In this document: piece by piece, positions 52,201 to 62,777 of the stretch
How the letters are laid out: every line of letters begins with the position of its first letter
How positions within the stretch are numbered: position 1 is the stretch's first letter
Source: Eumeta japonica
Lineage: Eukaryota > Arthropoda > Insecta > Lepidoptera > Psychidae
Length of the DNA: 64,000 bases
NCBI GenBank assembly: GCA_005406025.1
Contig: BGZK01000762.1
Span: 62,001-126,000 of the forward strand
Reading direction: 5' to 3'
Position numbers and translations under genes: made by a program
Notes under the pieces: generated by a model
Databases searched by the model: none
What the model saw: the letters and a program-made list of their open reading frames with translations, nothing else
What the model was told of the DNA's origin: nothing

Positions 52201-55200
52201 AATTTTTTACTTTAATAGTTAGCAATTAAAAATCGCAAATGAGACTTTGAAGCACATCTCTGAAAGAGTAATAAAACTCAATACTTCTCGTGACAATTGT
52301 TTAGTAATTACTACATTTAAACATAAAACTTTTAATTTCAAGTCAATTATTTTTTATGACTTTGATTTTAGTTAAGTTATTCTATTGTAGGGTAAGTGTG
52401 GGTATTACCGCGGCTAGATGTGAACGTCTAACTTTAAAAGCATATTTCAAAGATTCACTATAAAATATCGTCTTAATTTTTTTTTTCTTGTCGATAATCA
52501 ACTTATTTTAAACTTTGAAAAAAATTAAGAGTATGATTTTATGTTGAATTCATTAAATAATTAACATTTGAAAAGAAATTATAAGTGCTAGTATTACCGT
52601 GGACCTTAAAATGACTTGTGACAATTACCGCGCTACAATTACCGTGGACGTTACAATTACCGTGTGACAATTACCGCGGAATCTGATGGAAAAAAAATTA
52701 ATAGAATAAATTATAAGGACAAACGTTTAGTAAAAACAACAGTTTTTTTTATAAAAAATTAACTTTAATAAGGCACAGCATGTTTCAATTTTGGTATAGC
52801 TGACTAATACAATTAAAACTATTAGATACATAAAAATATTTAATTCAGTCAATATCATTATTTATTCATTTCTGCTTCTTTTTTTGAAGTTCAGCGATTT
52901 GTCTTTTCAATTCAGCTGCTTCTTTTTCAATAATGATTTTTTTATTTTGTTTTAATTTCAATTTCTTTTATTTTTGTTCTTGTTTTATGATTTTTGTTTC
53001 TCTTTCTCGAGTTTTATTTGCTCCTTTCTAAGTATTTCTTCTTCTTTTCGAACACGCTTTTTTTTTTCTTTTTCATAATCTCTTGTTTTTCAATTTTAAT
53101 TTTCTTCTTAAAACTATTGCTTCTTTATTTGACTGTATTTCGTTTTCTTTGGCTTTTTAATCGATTGCCATTGAGTGCTGGTCAGCACAGATGGAATTTT
53201 CATCGAATTAATTGCACGTTTTATTTTTGTTGAAAGATCACACCTTGGCCAATGTAACAGTTTTGAAATGGATCAGAGATTTTTCAACTTCTAGGTCACA
53301 ATTATTAGAGACATCTTCAAGTGGAAGAATTTTTTCCCTGTCAAAATTTTCAGAAGTTGAAAGAGAAATCGATTAAACTTTCCAAAAAAGCTAATCCTTC
53401 AATATTCTTTGTATTTTCTTCTGTCGTTTCTAAATTACTTATTGTTTCACTAGATGAACTTTTTAATCTATTGAAAACTTTTTTAAAGTTAATAGCATTA
53501 CCTAGATGAACTTTTTAATCTATTGAAAACTTTTTTAAAGTTAATAGCATTAGGTAACATCCAAGGGACATAGTCCACATGCCTTGAATCCATGTTCCAT
53601 GATTAAGTACGAAAACCGCGGTAATACTGACATGCAGCAAAAGTCCGTGACAATTACCGCGGCAGTAAATTAAAAGTGATAATCAATTAAAATTCAATAT
53701 TTGTTAGGATTTTTAAGCATTAAAAGTATAATCTTACTCTGAGATGTAATAAATATAGATCTCAAAGCATTAATTCATAGAAAAATACATTTTAATCGAA
53801 CCTACAATTGCACACTAACTGCAAAAAAACGATGACATTTTCTTTTCAAACGATCAATCAGTTTTCAATCATTTATAACAAACTAAATAATTAAATTTCA
53901 TACCGGGTCGTTTCTTAATTACATTTTAGAATTAATATATTTATTGCTGAATTTTTTTGAAATTACAAACAATTGTGTGTAATTAGTTTGTAATGTAATG
54001 AAAAAATCCGCGGTAATACTCGCACCCGCGGTAATACCCACACTTACCCTATACCGTATTATTTTTGGAAATACGCGGAAATTAATTATTAGACGTTTGC
54101 CTGCGATATACAATAATATGTAGCATTTGTTTTTAGTGTTTTACTCAAAGCTAACGTCGACAATTGTTAAAAATAGTGCTAATAATTGTAACAATTAATA
54201 TAATTCGCAAAATGTTATTAAAGCCGTACATTTAACTGTTACAACAAAAATAGAATATTTATTTATATATTCATATATTTATTCAAATATTACTTATAAA
54301 AATTAAATATTGTTTTTTGATGCTAGGCGCGATCAAGTAGTCGCAGTAATGGCGAAACGTTGCTGATTTATACATGATTCTGTACGCTACAGAAGTTAAT
54401 TCGAACACTGTATACATTCTTTACACTCTACACGCCTACAAGTAAAAACTGATTTAATGAAAATTAAACAACATGGCTTGCTTCCACTTCTTGTTTGTCG
54501 ACTATTTATAAATGAAAAAGCGGATCCGAACGGTCATAATTTGTTCCTTTTCCGAATGCGTTCACGATCGGTAGAGCGGTGCCTAGCAATTATTCATTCC
54601 CATAGCGTTCTCGGTGACTGAGCAGTTGTGGCGTTCTCTTTGCCGTAAAATAAATTACTTGTTAACTAATTTTTACGCGTTCTAAGCTAATCGTCTAGAT
54701 TATGTAACTAAGTCACTACACTCGAAGATGATCGCTTAGAAATTAAAATTAAATAGAATAAAAGGAACGCAAAGGAGACCGACGTTAGTGTTTGCACGCG
54801 GTTCGCTGATTTTCTTCTCGTAGTTGCCGCGTCAGCCGCGTGGGCGTTTTGATGCCTTTTGCAAAGCAAAGCTCCTCTATCAGCGTAAATGACAACAGTA
54901 CATACAGTACAACGCCCGAAGCTCTTCCGCTGTGAAGTTAGCCACGAAAGCGTCGCAATGGCGTAAAATTGCCACGTGGGAGAGAAGAAACACAAAATAA
55001 ATATATTCAGAAGGTTCGCTGTTGTATTTTAATTTTAATTACCATGTTTTAGAACTTTTGACGATTATAGAAATTATTGTATTTTATTTTATATTTTTAT
55101 CGTTATATTGTATTGTAGAGAATAATAAATTCTCATTCTTAAAGTTTCTTACAATAGACCACTGGACAACAAGTACAAGGCATAAAAAAGGACGGGTTTT

Positions 55201-56930
55201 ATATTAAGAGATCTTTTAAAATTGAGAATTTACATAGTTTACTTTAAATAACTGCAGAAATACACCTCTATTAATTTAACAAATCGTACAAAATTTGGAA
55301 CGAATTATCATTTAAATTAAAATAAAATTTATTTAATCATTTAATTTAAATTATATTTACGTAGTCATTTAAATTAAAATTAAATTTATGTAATTACCCA
55401 TGAAAAACTCTGTTCCAAAACTCCTACGATCATTTTACATTGGTAATAGGAATTTTGGAACATTATTTTTTGTTGTTTTCGATCTAACAATGTTAAAATA
55501 GAGTTACTATTAAAATTATATTTGCATACACGACAATAGAGACAGGGCTTATTATGTAAGTGTTCTCGTTGAATACGTTTGAAGCATAATGTTCGTCTGA
55601 AAAATCAGAACAATAATTATTATTTTGACGTGACAACGTCTTATAAATTGGTTTGCCGGGTGACACTTCAAGAAACTGCGTTACGCTCCGCTCACGTTAT
55701 GCGCTCACAATGAGAGCGAGTGAGAGGCACGCGTCCCTTCCACTCGGGCATGGTTAGCCCGCCTAAGAGCAGACATAAAAAGTGAAAGGCACGCGTCCCT
55801 TCCACTCAGATAGGAACAAGTTAAGTTGTAGTAAACGCTGTTTCATTGTACGCAAATGTATTGCAAGTTATTGTATGTATATTTGTATATAAATACGTAT
55901 GTATGTGTAAGGTAAAAATAAAATTTTGTTAATATGAAATTCAGTGCGAGATTCTTTGTATAAATTAATGTTTTAAATATAATTCTTTGTATAAATAAAT
56001 GTTTTAAATTGTTACTATTATTTCATCCTTCTTCCTACTATACGAATGAATATTCACATTAAAATGATTTTACCACTCAAAGTCGTTGTCACGTAAAACT
56101 TTCGCCCGTATACCGACTTTACAGGCAACCAATTTTTTCGTATTTTTTAATTACTTACTAATACGCGGGTGACTTCATTCGGAAAATTCATAAAATAAGC
56201 ACTTTTGACCCCGAAAAGAGTATACAAAAAAATTTGCTTTCGGAATATTTTATATTAATGAGAAATGCTTCATAAAAAGATATCGAATTCGGAACACTAT
56301 TTTTTAAGATTAAGTATCTCCTCCATCCAAAGTAAGTTGCTTAATTCATTATGTTAAAGTAGACAGTGTAGAGTAAATTATATTATTATTACATTGCTTA
56401 TTATATACAAATAAAGTCATACATTCAATTTGGATGCAACGGTAGAATTTGAAGGAATAGAGTTTTAAATCTATATAATAAAAAAAAATAAGAAGTTTTT
56501 TTAATTATTGGTTAGTTTTGTAAAGAATGTATTTGCTTAAGAAATGCCCGAAACAGTCTACATATTTTGTAAAAAGTTTTGTTTACTTCTACTTTTTCCA
56601 TAGATAAAATTTAGTAAAATCTTAGCACTTACTTTAACCAAAAATTTCTTACTACATCAACAGATAAATTTGTATGCTTCTTGTAAAAAAGTATATTATT
56701 GAATTCGCCTACATAATTTTAAATCTGAAATATATTAATGTCTATGACACTGGTGTAATATAAGGCTTATCAAATTTTGTCAGGTAGCAGAAGAGAAGTT
56801 CTGCGAAACGACTATTGGATGTCGCGATGTACTTCTAGCACCTCTTCTACGTGATATCATACAAACAGACTTCTTTCGCGTGGTAGTAGTTGACGACGAA
56901 GATGCCGTCGAGGTCTGTGGTGCTCTTAAG
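43294..56930 (+). CDS. Gpdh1: Cytosolic NAD+ glycerol-3-phosphate dehydrogenase, 5' part
   Basis: Converts dihydroxyacetone phosphate and NADH to glycerol-3-phosphate; part of the glycerol-phosphate shuttle of insect flight muscle and of lipid and glycerol synthesis (family). Five exons: 43294-43346, 43849-44026, 44727-44867, 45413-45520, 56784-56930, all GT..AG with matching phases. Visible: [20 protein letters not shown] with the NAD-binding GxGxxG-type loop; [37 protein letters not shown] with the conserved lysine; [28 protein letters not shown] with the second active-site lysine. This is 209 residues of an expected ~350. The C-terminal exons (expected to begin NVVA.GAGF.DG) were not found before 64000, so the gene runs off the window. 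Intron 4 is 11.3 kb and filled with repeats, while introns 1-3 are 0.5-0.7 kb. Nothing suggests that the gene is broken. Confidence 0.95.
46296..46600 (+). repeat. Decayed CCCGCTGCTTC-type moth repeat
   Basis: Opens with CTAGATTTCCACCCACTGCTTC (cut here as ACTAGATTTCC then CACCCACTGCTTC) and ends with ATCAATTCAGTAATTTCGGA and AAGAGACAGACAGAAAATAA. Both are decayed forms of the start and tail of a widespread moth repeat (ACTAG..CCCGC.GCTTCG; TGGTTCAGTAGTTT; ACAGACAGACAGA). An open frame of 94 codons behind it shows no protein family. Confidence 0.5.
49757..50150 (-). repeat. Repeat-like fragment, likely LINE remnant
   Basis: Moderately GC-rich with open frames on the minus strand, for example [17 protein letters not shown]. 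The phrases GTGAAGTTCAGTTTCTGGCC and TCTATCAGGTATTCTATTCC look like a repeat I have seen in moth genomes, but neither family nor boundaries can be fixed. Confidence 0.3.
50256..50454 (+). mobile_element. Non-LTR 3' end (or SINE) with target duplication
   Basis: A ~200-bp GC-rich insert (CCGACGGCGCGTGACATGCA; CTACCCGGTACGGAGGCGG) ending in AACCTAACTAACAG and a run of ten A. It is flanked by the exact 8-bp repeat TATTAAAT (50248-50255 and 50455-50462). Poly(A) plus target duplication marks retroposition by a LINE machinery. The 5' truncated state leaves no coding sequence; the family is unknown. Confidence 0.75.
52039..52262. mobile_element. MITE family A, copy 2
   Basis: Same family as 5615-5864: left CAGCAGCGTGCTTTAAACTC, TCATTTG, AACTGTTAACTATTAAAGTT; right (other strand) CAGAGATGTGCTTCAAAGTC, TCATTTG. 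Diverged from copy 1 and shorter by about 26 bp. Confidence 0.75.
52390..54049 (-). mobile_element. Pogo-like element with ATTACCG motif clusters
   Basis: Perfect 24-bp inverted ends (GGGTAAGTGTGGGTATTACC followed by GCGG) flanked by TA (52388-52389, 54050-54051); 1660 bp. The motif ATTACCG[CT]G occurs six times near the left end (52413-52678) and four times in the right part (53616-54033), mixed orientations. Inside, the minus strand holds remains of a pogo/CENP-B-type transposase C-terminus: [13 protein letters not shown] at about 53590 (compare GF...GL.PF.. in pogo/jerky proteins), then a K/E-rich coiled coil 53110-52870 ([15 protein letters not shown]). The catalytic DDE domain is absent, so it is non-autonomous. 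Confidence 0.8.
53450..53553. repeat. 52-bp tandem duplication
   Basis: Two essentially identical 52-bp units starting CTAGATGAACTTTTTAATCT at 53450 and 53502, within the pogo-like element. It breaks the frame of the transposase remnant. High identity points to a recent local duplication. Confidence 0.9.
55600..56150 (+). repeat. GACGTGACAACGTC-type moth repeat
   Basis: Starts near TTTTGACGTGACAACGTCTT (55622), continues ACTGCGTTACGCTCCGCTCA and two copies of a 29-bp unit (GAGGCACGCGTCCCTTCCAC core) at 55719-55747 and 55781-55809, then AACAAGTTAAGTTGTAGTAA. Later phrases AAACTTTCGCCCGTATACCG and GACTTTACAGGCAACC belong to the same dispersed repeat as I remember it. A second short tandem, ATTCTTTGTATAAAT(T/A)AATG, is at 55951-56003. 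Non-coding. Confidence 0.55.
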
Positions 56931-58654
56931 GTAAGAATTTTAAGTTTAGATTTAATGAATCGCTATGAACACCAAATGTATGTGAAATTGGCCCTACTCA
57001 CAAATATATGTGTGCCCACGCCATAAAGATCGTTGTTTGACTAAAAATATGATTTATTTTGCACATGTGCTTGTACTTTTTCTACCTTGCCTTTAAATTT
57101 GAATTTTTTAGAAGTCATTAAGTTATGTTATTAGGCTGATTTTCGCAAATATGTAGTTTCATTGTATGCCAAAGTTTAGACGCCTTAAGAAGCTATTTCA
57201 ATTATTTTTTGTCAGAATGTATCTATGTACGTATGCCTGAGTTTGCGTTTGAAAATGACGTATAGTTTTTGGACCGTTTGGATAGTTTGAGATTGGTGTT
57301 ATAGCATTTGAAAAACCTTTGCGTTTCATAAAAGTTTTAGAATTTTGTTTCAATTAATCAAGTTGATTTTGATACATTATTGACAATAATATTGTAAGGC
57401 TGTTACTTCAACTTTTATTTACCTTTAAAAACTGGCTTAAGCTTGATGACAAACTTGCGGTGTCGAAATAACTGAAATAGCTTTATTTAATTTTTACAAT
57501 TATACAATTATAATCGTACATCAAATTTTTCATGTCTAACTGTTCCTTGCTGCATTCTGTCCTATAATTCTATCACCCGTTTTAAAGCGTTAATTCCTAT
57601 TTATACTATATCTATAGAAATATTAAGGTTCCTTCAGAAGTTCTTTGTTGATGTAGATGACGTCGTTAGAATTTACATTTTGAAAACACTTTTGCTAATA
57701 TGCTCTTAGGATAAGTTATTGAGCTGAACATTACTTTTAAAGGTTGGGAAACTATGTCATTTTTGTATTTGTGAAGAGATTATCCTTGCCGAAACAAGTG
57801 TTATTAAGAATTTTGCTCATATTTTTTGTATCCTAAAAACAGATTTAAAATGAACGAAAATATCTAACCATATAATAAAATGATTTGGATTTTTTTTGAG
57901 CTCAAAAACATTTAGACAGCTACATTATTTTGAGATCTTTGTCGTTCGGTAAAAAATCTCAACATTAATTTTAACGTATCAGTCAGTGTTTATAATTATT
58001 TAAGGTATTGTCCAAAATTGTATGACGTTTAGACGCTTTTTCAGTGACCGCGTGTACGAATGTGCATAAAAAATGAGTATAAGTTATTTAATTTAGATGC
58101 TAATAAAAAGTTTCTACAATAAAGGTACATTCGATTGATAAATAGATTTAAATGTAAGGTATTTTTAGTAATGTTATCGCAGAGATAACACAGACTGTTC
58201 GGAGTGAGATGCATTCCATGCGAGTATTGTTCTTTGCATAAAACAAGTACAAACGTTAATAGCACATAAACGTAATACAATAATTTCATAACATTTATCT
58301 TATTGTGTTTGTTTTTGAATTTGCTTTAGCCGAGGATCAAAATAAGTTATTTATTTTTATTTTTAATAATAACCCGGCACGCACATTAAAGGCAACAAAC
58401 GGTGGTGTGATTGCAGTGGATTGTCATCTATCAAATTTTTTTTATAATAAAGTGTTATATTGTAAACTATATAAAGAATTCCTGTGCAAAATTCCATGCC
58501 TCTAGATCCACTGATATCTTCAGGATAGATATATGATATGATTAAACCTAAAAAAACTTTAAAGGAGCTATCGCTTTTTTGATTCTTAAGTTTAATAGTT
58601 TAAATTGTAACGGTCATTCATCTTAATTCAAATTCATATCATAATATTCTACTT

Positions 58655-58790
58655 AAACGCATGGACGGCCGCAGGCGATTTCCTGCACTGACACCCTTGG
58701 CAACACTCCTCTTCATCAACCCCCTAGCCAAGCAGCAAGAGTTCTTTCCCGCAATCGGACTCTGGTATATATTTAGGCAGTATGGCGCGA
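58655..58790. other. GC-rich patch, possible coding relic
   Basis: A sharply bounded GC-rich stretch whose plus frame reads MDGRRRFPALTPLATLLFIN and onward to about 58778 without a stop. It is not part of Gpdh1 by sequence. Probably a transposon-derived fragment; no family recognised. Confidence 0.3.
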
Positions 58791-59397
58791 ATTCGAATCG
58801 TGATTAATGATTGGTGTACATACATTTTTTTTAATTAAAGACGTTGAGTTTTTTATATTTCTTTTAGATTTAATATTAGTTCATATATTTGTCCTGAAGA
58901 CGGTTTAAATGTGGATGCTAACATGCTGTATATGAAAAAATCGAATCAGAACAAAGAAGTCCTGTTATAATCCTATCTCAATTTATAATATCCGACAAAA
59001 ACTTGCAAGCCATTTTTTGCTTTCTTTTTCTATACAATCTAGCGGCCATCAAGTAGTCTTCGAGTAGTATAATCTATTAATCTTCATCTTAATACATATC
59101 CAAAAAAACCCAGTCTTACTAACCACATTTTTTTATTTTAATAGGTTATGAAAGTATACATTAATTTGTTTTGATTCATCATTATTGAAATGCATTGTAT
59201 TAAAAGCTAAGGAGCCCAAGAGTGAGCGGACTAATTTTCGAATTAAATTAAATTTAGATGATAAAAATACAATATTCTTAATTATAGCTCGAAGAGCTCA
59301 AAAGTATTGGTACTTAGCCAAATGTTATCAAATTTCCTGAGCTCAAGAATAGCAGAAAATTTGGGATCGGCATGCAGGGCCAACTGTTTCTCAGATT

Positions 59398-59530
59398 GGT
59401 TTTAGGGTTCCGTAGCCAAACAAGGAACCCTTATATTTTCGTCTTGTACATTTGTCTCTGCTCCCCCATATGTCACAGCGTTATAACTGCCATTTTTTCA
59501 TCGCTTAAGATGAATTTATATAAGCAGATG
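59398..59530 (-). repeat. GGTTCCGT-type repeat tail
   Basis: On the minus strand: AAGGGTTCCTTGTTTGGCTA then CGGAACCCTAAAA, the tail of the dispersed GGTTCCGT repeats; upstream GACAAATGTACAAGACG. Possibly the far end of the repeat whose head lies at 61160, with the array at 60206 inserted between. Confidence 0.5.
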
Positions 59531-60205
59531 CCTGCCGCTATACTATAATAATTATGTAAAGATATTAAAAACAAAAATTACAGATAACTTCCCATATATA
59601 CATTTTTGATTTGCAAAAGTCAGAATAATAATTTTCTTGTTTTTATTTCATCATTGATGAAAATTCATACAATGATAACAATGACGGGATTGTTGGACCT
59701 TGATCTTAATGCCCAATGTTCTTAACCTGTCATTCTTTTTAAAATATGTCACCTGGTCCTCTTGATTTGTACAAGTATAATCATATGTCTTTGGATCTTA
59801 TCTGGTTATTTTTATCTCTCATAACCATACACTTTTACGAAATAAATTATTCGCTTCGACAATCTCCAGATTTTGAAGTATTACATATTACCGAACAAAA
59901 TAGTGCGTTTTGGATTTAGACCTAATTGTCATATATTCAGATTGTTAACCACTTTGCTTTTGAATCTCTTCAACTACTATCTAAAGAAGATACTGACATG
60001 ACAAGTAGGTACTTTATTGTAATAACAAATAAACTCGAAAAACAAGGTTGGCCATAAGAATGGCAATAGGCATACATTCAAAGCGCAATATTAGTTTTGG
60101 TAATTCTTGATAATTAATCGTGGCGCACACTACGTAGATTTGTAAATGCGTTATTGTACAACAATATAATGACCGTCCGTGTGTCCGTTAGCGTGGATAT
60201 AGAAT

Positions 60206-60520
60206 ATGTTCATATTCGCTTTTTTCCTTCATAATAGAGTTTGTCCGCGGCTTTGCCCGCGTAGGCTTAGAATTACTTTCTTTGTCTTTTATGGCATTTC
60301 CATTTCTTATTCCCATTTCGGTCTGGCTCTAGATTTGGATCCCGGTCCTGCTTCGATTCAATCCATGTCTCGCTCTTGGTCGCTGTCCTCTTCCTTTTCC
60401 AAACCTGACTTCGGTCCCATCTCCAATTACAACTTAGTCCCACTCTCGATTCCGATTCCTCTCTTGATAGGGATCTTTATCCCGCTCTTGCCTTCGATCC
60501 TGATATTAACAAAGTTGTTT
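60206..60520. repeat. Hexamer-phased array, copy 4 (pyrimidine strand)
   Basis: Pyrimidine-rich on the plus strand, so in opposite orientation to copy 1: TTGGAT CCCGGT CCTGCT, CTCTCG ATTCCG ATTCCT and similar hexamers, opened by GTCCGCGGCTTTGCCCGCGT at 60242. The 133-codon open frame across it is a consequence of the six-base phase. Confidence 0.6.
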
Positions 60521-61069
60521 ATTTGTAAATGCTTTAATAAATTCACTTACATATTTCCCTATAATTTTTCTTGTATTCTTAACATAAAAACAGTTACTGT
60601 GTTTTAAATATAAAAAGGGAATATATAAAGTAATGGGGTCTTATAAAATTTATGTAGGCCAATATTTTTGCTGTACTTTGTTTATTTATTTTAATTATAA
60701 CGATTTGGTCAGTGTACACCGATAGGTCGCCAATAGTTATTTCGTACTCAAAAGTAATTTTGTTTTTATCATAGATGTAACATATAACACTGGGAAAAAG
60801 TGTGACTTTCTATTAGTGGCAGTGTATTAAAAATCGACTTAATAGTTCCAGAGACTAATGTCCGCTAAATACATACAAACAAATTTACCTTTTATATCCA
60901 GATAACAATTGGTGAGCATAAATTTTTATAAGTTAATGGTGATAGAAATATATTATGTATCTTTTATTTATTTGAAAGAATGCAGTTTAAATAGTTAAAG
61001 GAGGGCAAATTAGGAGACAATGTAGATAAAAAAAAATATTTGGTTATGGTCCTATATTTACAAACAGAA

Positions 61070-61165
61070 AGCTCGCTTCTAAGCCCGTATATTGTAATTC
61101 GTAACTACGAAACCTTACACAGCGTGTGGCCCGACACACACTTAGCCGGTCTTTTAATAATAATT
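61070..61165 (-). repeat. CGTGTCGGGC-type repeat head
   Basis: On the minus strand: AAGACCGGCTAAGTGTGTGT, CGGGCCACACGC, GTAAGGTTTCGTAGTTACGA. This is the head of a dispersed moth repeat related to 2230-2993. The body continues toward lower coordinates but is decayed. Confidence 0.55.
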
Positions 61166-61299
61166 TTTAGTTTTATAAAAGATCGATGATTCAAATATAT
61201 TTTTAACCTATAAATGCTTTTAAATCTCGTCGAAAACGAATCAAAATATGTTATTATTGAAATGCTATTAAATAAAGTTTTTCACAATAAATTTAAATT

Positions 61300-61810
61300 T
61301 CTCGACGGATTTCGGGGACAATCAACTACGTGAGGTGCGTGGAGGGAAGGGGATCGAACCGAATCTCACTCAATTTTACGTGGGAGGAGGAGAGGTCTCG
61401 CCAAATATCACGTATTTTTTTTTTCACAAGAAACAATGCAAAATTGCTAGAAAAAATGGGTTAAATTAATTAAAACATATTTTTACACTAATATGCGGCT
61501 CAATCTTACACCATAATATTTATCGAGCCACTAAGTTTCCGCGTACAAACGACAGCGGTTTAAAGTGGCTAAGTCAGCGAGGCTGAAGGAGCAGATGTTT
61601 TTACTGAAAATACATGGACATGTTAGATCCAGTAGTTGCTAATAAAAATAAATTATGTTTTTTGAAATAAATCTAACGTAATTGAGCACAGAATAATTTA
61701 TTTACACTAAAAATATGCATGAGATTAAGGGGGCGGAAGGCTCAAGCCATATCTCACGAAATCTCACAAAGAGGAGGGGGGTCGAAAAAACACCAAAATC
61801 GCCTCATGGA
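61300..61810 (+). repeat. Purine-rich repeat patch (GGGGG-containing)
   Basis: Two similar purine-rich patches, 61310-61400 (GTGGAGGGAAGGGGATCGAA, then ACGTGGGAGGAGGAGAG) and 61725-61800 (AAGGGGGCGGAAGGCTC, then AAGAGGAGGGGGGTCGAAA). Both have ATCTCAC and CTCG/TCAC phrases near, in the style of an abundant moth repeat that contains GGGGGTC and GGAGGGG. Boundaries uncertain. Confidence 0.4.
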
Positions 61811-61930
61811 TTCAATCGTTAATGGATACCTCTTATTTATAGAAATCTAAATTCTTTTTGAGCTCAAAAAAATGCATCAAATGCTGTAATTCCTCTTCAA
61901 ATTTGTTACTTTGTTCAAAATTTATATATA

Positions 61931-62371
61931 CCGGGTGTAAGGAACAACCTTCCGCAAACTGATAGAGTGAACTTAGTATGTTATACTAAGATGATCCACG
62001 CATTAAATCATTTCAGAAAATATAAGGGAATTCAAGAAAACTGATTTGTTTTATCACCTCCTACGCAATGTATTACTACCATTTTTAAATCACGCGGGCG
62101 CGCAGTACAGCAAGTGAACTTTGTAGTTAGGCAGATAGAACAGCTGATTCCGTGCGTTGTTCGTTAAAGTAATTTAAAGACCCATTGCTGTTTTTTTATT
62201 TTACCTGTTTTATTTACAAAAATGGAATGCTGCGTACAGAAAAGGTGATTTTACATAGAAATAAAGTAGTTATAGCTGAAAAGAAAAACAAAAATTTCCA
62301 GTGGATTTTAATTCAAAATAAGAGTCTGAATGCACTCTATCAGTTTGCGGAGGGCTGTCCTTTTCACCCGC
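61931..62371. mobile_element. MITE, 441 bp, flanked by TATATA
   Basis: Inverted ends of about 40 bp: left CCGGGTGTAAGGAACAACCT, TCCGCAAACTGATAGAG; right (other strand) GCGGGTGAAAAGGACAGCCC, TCCGCAAACTGATAGAG. TATATA lies on both sides (61925-61930, 62372-62377), the target duplication or a TA-run target. No coding sequence of note; superfamily not assigned. Confidence 0.8.
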
Positions 62372-62777
62372 TATATATATAAGAAAATATTTAAAACAAC
62401 AATTAAGTACTTTTTTAAAACCTCGAATTTTGTAAAAGAACATGAAAACTGAGCTCGGAAATGTTAGTAATAATGTTTTTGAAATATATTTCGAGCTTGG
62501 AAATTACAAGTTTCGAATTTACGAAGACTTTATATGTAATATTCTTATAACACGCAAAGGTGTTAGTACTAATGTATTAATAGTTCTGACAAAATTATTT
62601 TAAGCTAAAGTAGAATGTAGTATATAAATAGTAGTACCACATTATATGTTACTTCAATTCACGATGTGCATTTTGGTGAACATAAGTTGCTTAACATTAC
62701 CAAATGGTATTTTTCTAGAACATATACATGAGGTACTTACGAAAAAGGAAAGTGCTGTACATATGCCTATTTTATTA

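Larger units (their letters stand above)
45521..56783 (+). other. Gpdh1 intron 4 (11.3 kb), repeat-filled
   Basis: Donor GTAAAT at 45521, acceptor TTTTGTCAG at 56783. Contains the repeats and elements listed separately. Bases 46850-49750 and 54060-55590 show no gene; GC-richer patches at 48440-48620, 51790-51900 and 54540-54970 have no recognised protein or element boundary. Confidence 0.8.

Noticed and set aside
52994..53233. Phe-rich plus-strand open frame of 79 codons
   Set aside because: It is antisense to the K/E-rich coiled-coil remnant of the pogo-like transposase.
58655..58790. Possible Gpdh1 exon 6
   Set aside because: The reading (MDGRRRFPALTPLATLLFIN..) does not match the expected NVVA.GAGF.DG continuation and lacks a suitable acceptor and donor.
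60206..60607. A 133-codon plus-strand open frame with a signal-peptide-like start
   Set aside because: Its middle is the hexamer-phased array on the pyrimidine strand; six-base phase keeps frames open. No conserved domain.
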